NCBI GenBank assembly: GCA_030610325.1
Contig: JAUWRZ010000089.1
Coordinates: 1 to 7,719, forward strand
Source of the DNA: Sulfurimonadaceae bacterium
GTDB taxonomy: Bacteria > Campylobacterota > Campylobacteria > Campylobacterales > Sulfurimonadaceae
Reading direction: 5' to 3'
DNA length: 7,719 bases
In this document: positions 1 to 6,051 of the stretch, piece by piece
Numbering within the stretch: the stretch's first letter is position 1
Layout of the letters: the number at the start of each line of letters is the position of its first letter
Notes under the pieces: generated by a model
Database searches by the model: none
Told to the model about the DNA's origin: nothing
What the model saw: only the letters and a program-made list of their open reading frames with translations
Made by a program: the position numbers and the translations under genes

Positions 1-85
1 GATAAAGAGAGTTAGTGATCGGATGTTTTAGGAGAAGTCTACTATATAGATCTTTAATCGAATAGTGATCTGAACAGGAGCTCTC
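1..85 (+). promoter_or_regulatory. Leader region of the kinase operon with ribosome binding site
   Basis: This is the non-coding leader before the first kinase gene. A good Shine-Dalgarno sequence, AGGAG at 76-80, sits 5 bases before the ATG at 86 and supports that start. A TATATA at 43-48 could be a -10 box, but no convincing -35 is seen, so the promoter is tentative. The 8-mer TAGTGATC occurs twice, at 13-20 and 63-70, exactly 50 bases apart. Frames on the + strand hit stops at 13-15 and 28-30, so the tail of an upstream gene could end here, but too little is present to tell. Confidence 0.4.
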
Positions 86-2458
86 ATGATAAGACTTGTC
101 TCATTTTTATTGACTTTGTTTGTGATAAACATCTCTTATGCAGACACGTCCAAAGAGACCCCTTCTAAGCATATCGTGATCGGTCATGCGACGAGTTTCG
201 CACCCTACTCGTTCCTTGATGAGAATGGTGTGGGTACAGGCTTTAACGTAGAGCTCTCAAGGGAGATAGTCCGGGTCATGCAGCTTGATGCCGAAGTGAA
301 GACCAGACCCTGGGGAGGACTTCGCGACGCCATGGAGAGCGGAGAGATCGATGCCCTCGCGATGTTCCATTCGGCACAACGGGAGAAGACCCTTGATTTC
401 TCATCGGTCTTCTCCCTCGTCCATAATGCGATATTTGTCCGTCAAGAGAGTCCAGCTATTGAGACAGAAGAGGAGCTGCGCGGCAAAGATATCATCGTCA
501 TACGCGGTGACATCATGCACGACTACCTACTCGAAAACGGCATCAACGATGACCCGGTCCTGGTAGCTACCGAAGTCGAAGCACTTCGCTTGCTTGCTTC
601 TGGGAAACATGATCTGGCCCTTATGGCACAGTTAGCGGGGCTCTATTGGGTAAAAGAGCTTCGACTCTCCAATATCAGGAGTGTGGGACCCCTTCTGCGT
701 CCCTCTGAGACAGCCTACGCAGTAGCCAAAGGCGATCTCGTCTTACAACAAGAGCTCAATGAAGGACTGGCAGTCCTTCAGGCGACAGGAGCACTTAAAG
801 CGTTAAATGACAAATGGTTCAATGTACTTGTACCGCCTGGGATCCCAATGGAGGTGATAGTAAGGTATATCACCTTTGCTGTCGTGGTACTCCTACTGCT
901 CCTCATACTCATCATGCTCTGGTTCCACACCCTCAAAAAGCAGGTCGCTTCGCGTACCGAGGAGCTACGAAATAGTGAGTCACGTCTACGCACACTGATA
1001 GAGACACTGCCTGACCTTGTCTGGCTCAAAGACAAGGATGGTGTCTATCTCGCCTGTAACTCCAAGTTTGAGACTCTGTATGGAGTCAAAGAGGTAGACC
1101 TTATAGGAAAAAGTGATTATGACTTTGTCCCAAAAGAGATTGCTGACCTCTTCAGAAAGAACGATAAAGCTGCTGAAGCACTGGGACGACCAAGGAAAAA
1201 TGAAGAGCAGTTGACCTATGCCAGTGATGGCCGTACAGAGTGGGTAGAGACCATAAAGGCCCCGATGTTTGAGCCCGATGGTGAACTTATCGGTATCTTG
1301 GGAGTCGGACGGGATATCACAGCACATAAAGAGCTAGAAGATGCACTACGGGTAGCAAAACAGCAGTTCGATCTCTTTATGCTTCATCTGCCTTATGTCG
1401 TCGCTATTAAAGATGGGGCAAATAGAGTGGTCTACTCCAATCCAAGAAGCCAAGAGTATTTGGACACGTCGATCATAGGGAAGAACGCACTGGAGACTCT
1501 GGGTGATGAAGCAGGAAAAGAGATCCTCCTGCTCAGTGAGAAGGCCAGAGTCGAAGGTCAAGCAGAACAGGTCATCAGAGTGGAGATAGCCGGTGAAGTC
1601 TATATGTCCCGTGTATTGGCATTTGCCATCCCACAAAACAGTGATGAAGTCCATGTAGGGATGATTTACATCGATGTCACCCGATCCTACCATGACCAGC
1701 AAGAGCTTAGAAGGCAAGAGGAGATCATGATAGCCCAGTCACGTCACGCCGCGATGGGTGAGATGATAGGCATGATAGCGCATCAATGGCGACAGCCTCT
1801 CTCGGTCATCGCGATGGGCGCGAACAACCTGCTTATAGATCTTGAACTCGATAGTACGAGTGAGGAGAGTATTAAAGAGGAGTCACGGAGTATCTTGGAG
1901 CAGACACAGCATCTCTCCAAGACCATCGACGATTTCAGAGACTTCTTTCGTCCCCATAAAGAGATGGATGAAGTGACACTGAAAGAGGTGATGATCGATG
2001 CCGAGAAGATCATCGGTAAGAGTCTCGAATCCAGCGAAGTCAGTCTCTCCATCCGATATGAAGCGACTCATAAGATAAAGACCTACTCCCGTGAACTTCT
2101 GCAAGTCTACATCAATCTACTCAAAAATGCCAAAGAGGCACTTATCGAACATCGTAAGACAGAGCGTAAGATAGAAGTCCTCATCAGTAGCGATGGCAGA
2201 GATGTCATCACCACCATCTGCGATAACGGAGGAGGTATCGATGAAGCGATCATCGGAAGGATCTTCGACCCCTATTTCACGACTAAAGATCTGACCAGCG
2301 GTACCGGTCTGGGGCTCTACATGTCCAAGACCGTCATCGAGAAGCATCTGCATGGTACCATCGAAGTCTATAATATACCAGACAAAGCCGAGACGAAGCG
2401 ACTAGACAGCGGAGCCTGTTTCAAAGTCTCTATCCCTATTGACTGGGAAGGTGGATGA
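86..2458 (+). CDS. Sensor histidine kinase, periplasmic solute-binding sensor with two PAS domains (paralogue 1)
   Basis: This is a 790-residue membrane-bound histidine kinase that should autophosphorylate in response to a periplasmic ligand and pass phosphate to a response regulator. Residues 1-19 look like a signal peptide (cleavage after SYA). Residues about 29-247 are an SBP_bac_3 (venus-flytrap) domain. In a by-eye alignment to HisJ-type proteins, Arg99 and Asp176 fall where those proteins bind the carboxylate and amino group of amino acids. A transmembrane helix spans about 257-281, followed by a short linker that may be coiled coil. PAS1 is about 299-415 (ends GRDITAHKELE) and PAS2 about 424-533. 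The kinase core has phospho-acceptor His566 (AHQWRQP), N box Asn681 (NLLKNAKEA), G1 DNGGG at 713-717, F box FDPYFTTK at 727-734 and G2 GTGLGL at 739-744, so it looks catalytically complete. There is no receiver domain. The 3' end overlaps the next kinase gene by ATGA, implying co-translation. The ligand is unknown; an amino acid is an inference. Confidence 0.95.
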   Translation: MIRLVSFLLTLFVINISYADTSKETPSKHIVIGHATSFAPYSFLDENGVGTGFNVELSREIVRVMQLDAEVKTRPWGGLRDAMESGEIDALAMFHSAQREKTLDFSSVFSLVHNAIFVRQESPAIETEEELRGKDIIVIRGDIMHDYLLENGINDDPVLVATEVEALRLLASGKHDLALMAQLAGLYWVKELRLSNIRSVGPLLRPSETAYAVAKGDLVLQQELNEGLAVLQATGALKALNDKWFNVLVPPGIPMEVIVRYITFAVVVLLLLLILIMLWFHTLKKQVASRTEELRNSESRLRTLIETLPDLVWLKDKDGVYLACNSKFETLYGVKEVDLIGKSDYDFVPKEIADLFRKNDKAAEALGRPRKNEEQLTYASDGRTEWVETIKAPMFEPDGELIGILGVGRDITAHKELEDALRVAKQQFDLFMLHLPYVVAIKDGANRVVYSNPRSQEYLDTSIIGKNALETLGDEAGKEILLLSEKARVEGQAEQVIRVEIAGEVYMSRVLAFAIPQNSDEVHVGMIYIDVTRSYHDQQELRRQEEIMIAQSRHAAMGEMIGMIAHQWRQPLSVIAMGANNLLIDLELDSTSEESIKEESRSILEQTQHLSKTIDDFRDFFRPHKEMDEVTLKEVMIDAEKIIGKSLESSEVSLSIRYEATHKIKTYSRELLQVYINLLKNAKEALIEHRKTERKIEVLISSDGRDVITTICDNGGGIDEAIIGRIFDPYFTTKDLTSGTGLGLYMSKTVIEKHLHGTIEVYNIPDKAETKRLDSGACFKVSIPIDWEGG
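1358..2369 (+). repeat. Direct repeat, copy A (PAS2 plus kinase core)
   Basis: This stretch and 3901-4909 are homologous at the DNA level and encode the second PAS and kinase core of the two paralogues. From about 1727 to 2369 the two copies align without gaps at a constant offset of 2540 bases. Within it are exact shared runs of 23 bases (1727-1749) and 28 bases (2342-2369). One codon is lost or gained in the PAS2 part. It reflects gene duplication or conversion and is not a mobile element. Confidence 0.8.
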
Positions 2459-2460
2459 TG
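2445..2460 (+). promoter_or_regulatory. Ribosome binding site and double ATG at the kinase-kinase junction
   Basis: GGGAAGG at 2445-2451 lies inside the 3' end of the first kinase gene. The following ATGATG offers starts at 2455 and 2458. The second ATG has the better spacing (6 bases from the AAGG, against 3), so translation may begin at 2458, one codon later. Either start overlaps the upstream TGA at 2456-2458, which is the arrangement expected for translational coupling. Confidence 0.55.
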
Positions 2461-5013
2461 CCACGTCTCATCAGCGATCTCTATCGGCCTTTTCTCTTTC
2501 TCCTGGCGATGATACTCTCACCACTCACACCATGCCACTCCAGCGAACTGAGTATAAGCCCGGATGAGCGAGTCTGGCTCGATGCCCATCCCATCATCCG
2601 ACTCGGTATCGAACCGAGCTATGCACCCTACACCTTTCTCAATGCCGAGGGCCATCTGCAAGGTGTGGCAGCAGACTTTCTCTCCCTGATCGAGCGAGAC
2701 CTTAGCCTCCACTTCGAGATCGTCTCCGATCTCTCCTGGCCGGAGTTATTAAAGGCTGTCAAAGAGCATCGTATAGACGCCTTGGCCACCGTGGTCAAAC
2801 TACCCGAGCGCGAACACTTCCTTAAGTTCACCCAGATCTACCTGCCTACCCCACTGGTCATCATGACCCGCGATGAGACTCCTCAACTGACCTCTCTCTC
2901 ACAACTGCGACAGCTAAGTCTTGTACTGGTCAAGGAGTACTCCTCCAGCATACAGCTAATGGACCGCTTTACTGACCTGCAGCCCGATTATGTAGAGACA
3001 GCTCTCGATGGCTTACGCGCAGTCGCCTCCGGTGCGACAGATGCCTATGTCGGGGTACTAGGCATAAACACCTTTCTCGCAGCACAAAACGGTCTTAACA
3101 ATCTAAAAGTCAATGCCGGCTTTAATATGGAAGATAACGGTCAACGTCTCGCCGTACGTAAAGACTGGCCAGAGTTGGCACGACTGCTTGACAAGGCACT
3201 CGACAACATCCCGACACAAGAGAAAAGCGCCATCTTCCAGCACTGGTCTCCACATGATGCTGCCAAGATAGAACGACTTGGCCAGCCGGGGTATATCACC
3301 GCACTCTTTCCCTGGCTATTGGGCGCCTTTGGACTGGCCATACTAAGCTATCTCGTGAGCATGTTATGGAACCGCCAGCTGAAAAAAGAGTTGACAAGGC
3401 GCAGCAGTGAACTGCTCAAAAGTGAGTCACGTTTTCGCAGACTCTTTGAGCACGCCGAAGTCTCCATCTGGAACGAAGACCTGAGCGCGGTAAGCAAAAG
3501 GTTGAGACAGTTGCACGATGAGGGGGTCAATGACCTTCGTAAATACCTCAGCGAAGACCCCCTGCGTGCTGTGCAGATCGCCGGGAGCATCAAAGTGACA
3601 GAGGTCAATACAGCGACACTAAGACTGTTTGGTGCGACTACCCAGGAGCAGTTCCTTACGCGTATAGACACCACGTTCGGACCTGATGCGATGGCGGTCT
3701 TCACCGATGAGCTCTGTGCCATCTGGGAGGAGAAGGAGGCCTTTCGTTCTGAAGCTCAGTTTCTGACCTTCGATGGTAGGGAGATCACCTGCATCATCTC
3801 TTTTTATATCCCTCTCAAAGAGGAAGAATTTAGCACAGTTCCCATCACGCTTCTGGATATCACTGAACAGAAACTCCTTGAACATGAACTCCGGGCATCA
3901 AAGCAGCAGTTCGACCTTTTCATGCTTCATCTCCCTTATGTCGTAGCCATCAAGAATGAGAGATATCGGGTGATCTATGCCAATTCTAAGTCACAGGCCT
4001 ATCTGAGTACTCCGGCAGACAACAACATCTTTGTCGACCTTGGTGACGAGGCACTTAGAGAGGTCGATCTGTTATGTGATAAAGCCAAAAGAGAGGATAA
4101 GGCCGAGAAGATCTTAACTCTTGAGCTAAACGGCAAGACCTACATAACACGAGTCCTGGTATTTACGATCCCGCAGGAGAGTGGTAAAGTCTATGTAGGA
4201 ATGATCTACATCGATATCACGCAAGGCTATCGTGATCAGCAGGAGCTCAAAAAGAGAGAGGAGATAATGATAGCCCAGTCACGTCACGCTGCCATGGGAG
4301 AGATGATAGGTATGATAGCGCATCAGTGGAGACAGCCCATAACCGTCATCGCAATGGGAGCGAACAACCTGCTCCTTGATCTCGAGCTTGAGACGACCAG
4401 TGATGAGAGTATACGCATAGAGTCCCGAAATATCCTCTATCAGACCCAGTATCTTTCCAAGACCATCGATGACTTCAGGGACTTTTTCCGTCCAAAAAAA
4501 GATCGCGATGAAGTGAGACTTGGGGCGGTGATGGCAGAAGCTGTACAGGTCATCGGTAAAAGTCTTGAGTATAGCGCGATCACCCTCTCCATCAGCGATA
4601 GAAATAGTCATACCATAAAGACCTATTCACGCGAACTGCTACAGGTCTATATCAACCTGCTCAAAAATGCCAAAGAAGCACTCATAGAGCATCACGCTCC
4701 AGAGCCAAAGATAGAGGTCACTATTGACAGTGATGAGGAGAGTGTCATCACGACTATCTGTGATAATGGCGGAGGCCTCGAAGAAGCGATCATCGCTAAG
4801 GTCTTCGACCCCTACTTCTCGACAAAAGATGAGAAGACCGGTACGGGTCTGGGGCTCTATATGTCAAAGACCATCATCGAAAAGCATCTGCATGGTACCA
4901 TCGAAGTCTCCAATATCAAAGATACCGAAGGTAGAAGAGAAGGTGCCTGTCTTGCCATCACTCTACCGATGAAGTGGCCAAAAAAAGAGATAGAAGATGC
5001 AAGACTCCTTTAA
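2455..5013 (+). CDS. Sensor histidine kinase, BvgS/EvgS-like periplasmic sensor with two PAS domains (paralogue 2)
   Basis: This is an 852-residue sensor kinase co-encoded with the one upstream. Residues about 1-29 are a signal peptide with a hydrophobic run at 12-24. Residues about 34-264 form a venus-flytrap sensor opening with the phrase typical of BvgS-like kinases (LSISPDERVWLDAHPIIRLG, from residue 32). Arg119 and Asp196 align by eye with the amino-acid-binding positions of HisJ-type proteins. A transmembrane helix spans about 282-305. PAS1, about 323-472, is longer than normal: an insertion at about 342-378 sits between the first strand and the helices. PAS2 is about 482-590. The kinase core has phospho-acceptor His623, N box Asn738, G1 DNGGG at 770-774, F box FDPYFSTK at 784-791 and G2 GTGLGL at 796-801, all intact. 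From PAS2 onward it closely matches the upstream kinase, including 27 consecutive identical residues around the His, but its sensor and PAS1 are clearly different. The two proteins could heterodimerise through the shared core; that is an inference. Confidence 0.95.
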   Translation: MMPRLISDLYRPFLFLLAMILSPLTPCHSSELSISPDERVWLDAHPIIRLGIEPSYAPYTFLNAEGHLQGVAADFLSLIERDLSLHFEIVSDLSWPELLKAVKEHRIDALATVVKLPEREHFLKFTQIYLPTPLVIMTRDETPQLTSLSQLRQLSLVLVKEYSSSIQLMDRFTDLQPDYVETALDGLRAVASGATDAYVGVLGINTFLAAQNGLNNLKVNAGFNMEDNGQRLAVRKDWPELARLLDKALDNIPTQEKSAIFQHWSPHDAAKIERLGQPGYITALFPWLLGAFGLAILSYLVSMLWNRQLKKELTRRSSELLKSESRFRRLFEHAEVSIWNEDLSAVSKRLRQLHDEGVNDLRKYLSEDPLRAVQIAGSIKVTEVNTATLRLFGATTQEQFLTRIDTTFGPDAMAVFTDELCAIWEEKEAFRSEAQFLTFDGREITCIISFYIPLKEEEFSTVPITLLDITEQKLLEHELRASKQQFDLFMLHLPYVVAIKNERYRVIYANSKSQAYLSTPADNNIFVDLGDEALREVDLLCDKAKREDKAEKILTLELNGKTYITRVLVFTIPQESGKVYVGMIYIDITQGYRDQQELKKREEIMIAQSRHAAMGEMIGMIAHQWRQPITVIAMGANNLLLDLELETTSDESIRIESRNILYQTQYLSKTIDDFRDFFRPKKDRDEVRLGAVMAEAVQVIGKSLEYSAITLSISDRNSHTIKTYSRELLQVYINLLKNAKEALIEHHAPEPKIEVTIDSDEESVITTICDNGGGLEEAIIAKVFDPYFSTKDEKTGTGLGLYMSKTIIEKHLHGTIEVSNIKDTEGRREGACLAITLPMKWPKKEIEDARLL
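3901..4909 (+). repeat. Direct repeat, copy B (PAS2 plus kinase core)
   Basis: This is the second copy of the duplicated block, in the downstream kinase gene. The exact runs matching copy A are at 4267-4289 (23 bases) and 4882-4909 (28 bases). Differences elsewhere are largely third-position changes in the kinase core and more amino-acid changes in PAS2. Recombination between the copies would delete 2540 bases and leave a single chimeric kinase with the sensor of the first gene. Confidence 0.8.
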
Positions 5014-5318
5014 ACACTGCAGGTATCGAACATTTTGAGAATCGTGACGACCTGCTTTTTGCAACCGCCAGTGAGCTGGTCGAGCAGTCTGAAAGAGCCT
5101 CCTAACTGCTTGTCTTCGGGATCGATCTGGCTGAGTCCGTAGATCTGCGTTGTCGTATCATCTTGTAGATCATCATGCATGATCTGTCCAAACAGTCAGC
5201 CATTACGGTTGATGACCCCAGCATACACAGGTCATAGCACTTTCATAAGACACACTGCCTCACGTACGGATGATCGGCTATAGATGGAGATCGGAAAGAC
5301 TTTGCCACCGACCACACT
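5010..5318 (-). pseudogene. Remnant of an unidentified minus-strand gene, two in-frame TGA stops
   Basis: The minus strand from 5318 to 5010 reads as one protein-like frame of about 100 codons broken by TGA at 5234-5232 and 5198-5196 and ending with TAA at 5012-5010. The pieces read VVGGKVFPISIYSRSSVRE, then PVYAGVINRNG, then LFGQIMHDDLQDDTTTQIYG and on to the carboxy end KMFDTCSV. Both stops would be single C-to-T changes from CGA (Arg), which fits decay. A further TGA at 5321-5319 closes the frame upstream. ATG codons at 5326-5324 and 5322-5320 lie in other frames, so a frameshift near the start is possible. The only intact stretch with an ATG start is 56 codons (5180-5010). The end overlaps the end of the second kinase gene tail-to-tail by 4 bases. 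I do not recognise the family. A live 56-residue protein or a selenoprotein is possible but less likely. Confidence 0.5.
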
Positions 5319-5404
5319 TCATTCATGACTCAAAATACAGATTTCACGCTCCTTTCAGTCACACTGACCTATAATAAGTCCCAAATGACCACAAGGAAAA
5401 AAAC
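5014..5404. other. Intergenic region of 391 bases without an intact + strand gene
   Basis: Most of this stretch (5014-5318) is occupied by the decayed minus-strand frame described separately. The remaining 5319-5404 holds the promoter and ribosome binding site of the lipoprotein gene. No strong rho-independent terminator (GC-rich hairpin followed by a T run) was seen after the kinase stop at 5011-5013. The perfect 12-base palindrome ATCATGCATGAT at 5172-5183 lies inside the remnant's coding frame and is probably coincidental. No tRNA or CRISPR-like structure was seen. Confidence 0.6.
5370..5397 (+). promoter_or_regulatory. Probable promoter -10 box and ribosome binding site of the lipoprotein gene
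   Basis: TATAAT at 5370-5375 is a perfect sigma-70 -10 box, about 30 bases before the ATG at 5405. No good -35 is seen at 16-18 bases upstream, which is common in Campylobacterota promoters. AAGGA at 5393-5397 is a good Shine-Dalgarno with 7-base spacing. Read on the minus strand, the same bases give TATTAT (5376-5371), so a divergent promoter for the decayed minus-strand gene could have overlapped here. Confidence 0.5.
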
Positions 5405-5974
5405 ATGAGAGTGCTCATCACCTTTTTATCTCTCCTGCTCTTGAGCGCCTGCTCGACGATGAAAGTCGAGACAGACTACAGTCCCGAGTTTGCATTTGAC
5501 ACACTCTCTACATTCACCATCGTCCATAAAGACAAAGAGGGTGACAACACACTTACCGCTAGCCGTATCATCGATGCCCTGAGCAATGATCTCACTACCA
5601 AAGGCTACCAGGCTGTCGAGCGCTCTGCTGCAGACTACTATGTCCTTTTCCATACTGATGTACGCAGCAAGACCAAGGTCGATACGGATTACCAAAGCCT
5701 GGGCATGTACCCCTACCGTTATGGTCGTGGTCCCGGGCGTGGTTACGGCTACAACTATGGAGGTATGACGACATCGACTACCCGTGTCTACACTTATGAT
5801 GAAGGTAAACTCATAGTCGATATTGTCGATCCCCGCGACAACGACATCATCTGGAGGGGAATCGCGACCGATAGACTCAAGTCTCACGATGATCCCGACG
5901 AAAGAAGGGCTTATATCGATGAGGTGATCGCCGAACTGCTTAAGACCTTCCCCGTAAAGAAGAACGTACGATGA
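5405..5974 (+). CDS. DUF4136-type lipoprotein
   Basis: This is a 189-residue predicted lipoprotein. Residues 1-15 form a short lipoprotein signal with lipobox LSAC, so Cys16 should be lipidated. Ser17 at the +2 position argues for outer-membrane sorting. The mature part fits DUF4136: the start VETDYSPEFAFDTLSTFTI, paired helix segment at about 50-66, a DYYVLFHTDV strand at 77-86, and the late strands VDIVDPRDNDIIWRGIATD at 138-156 with the conserved Trp150-Arg-Gly. DUF4136 proteins have no established biochemical role. Residues about 100-121 are a Gly/Tyr/Arg-rich loop (motifs YRYGRGPGRGYGYNYGG), seen in variable form in this family. It begins a new transcription unit with its own promoter-like sequence and probably continues into the downstream genes, since its TGA overlaps an ATGATG. 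Start choice is supported by AAGGA 7 bases upstream. Confidence 0.88.
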   Translation: MRVLITFLSLLLLSACSTMKVETDYSPEFAFDTLSTFTIVHKDKEGDNTLTASRIIDALSNDLTTKGYQAVERSAADYYVLFHTDVRSKTKVDTDYQSLGMYPYRYGRGPGRGYGYNYGGMTTSTTRVYTYDEGKLIVDIVDPRDNDIIWRGIATDRLKSHDDPDERRAYIDEVIAELLKTFPVKKNVR

Positions 5975-6051
5975 TGCGTCCCCCGACAGGCTCTCTCTTC
6001 TGTCTCGACATAGAGCAGACCCGACCTTTTAAGTACATACCTGATGCCTGA
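5971..6051 (+). CDS. Possible 26-codon ORF bridging the lipoprotein gene and the next gene
   Basis: An ATGATG at 5971 overlaps the lipoprotein stop (TGA at 5972-5974). It opens a 26-codon frame starting MMRPPTGSLFCLDI and ending FKYIPDA, with its TGA at 6049-6051, inside the start of the next gene (ATG at 6044). The frame therefore overlaps both neighbours. Only a weak AAGAAG (5957-5962) precedes it. The following gene has no visible Shine-Dalgarno, so translation of this short frame could deliver ribosomes to its start. It may instead be a chance frame, or the remnant of a lost gene. The peptide has no recognisable domain or signal. Confidence 0.25.
   Translation: MMRPPTGSLFCLDIEQTRPFKYIPDA

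Noticed and set aside
778..2353. Several minus-strand open frames of 73-123 codons inside the first kinase gene
   Set aside because: They lie opposite a gene with complete conserved domains, show no recognisable motifs, and are expected from the codon bias of the + strand.
2518..4611. Minus-strand open frames of 64-124 codons inside the second kinase gene
   Set aside because: They are antisense shadows of conserved kinase and PAS codons, with low-complexity Ser/Arg/Leu-rich products and no supporting start signals.
5172..5183. Perfect palindrome ATCATGCATGAT as a possible operator
   Set aside because: It lies within the coding frame of the decayed gene (Ile-Met-His-Asp codons) and has no second copy or promoter nearby.
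5426..5887. A 153-codon minus-strand frame opposite the lipoprotein gene
   Set aside because: The + strand product has a clear lipobox and DUF4136 features. The antisense frame has no recognisable motif or operon partner.
5985..6004. Inverted repeat GACAG...CTGTC as a terminator after the lipoprotein gene
   Set aside because: The arms are only 5 bases with a 10-base loop and no T run follows. The close gene spacing also suggests read-through.
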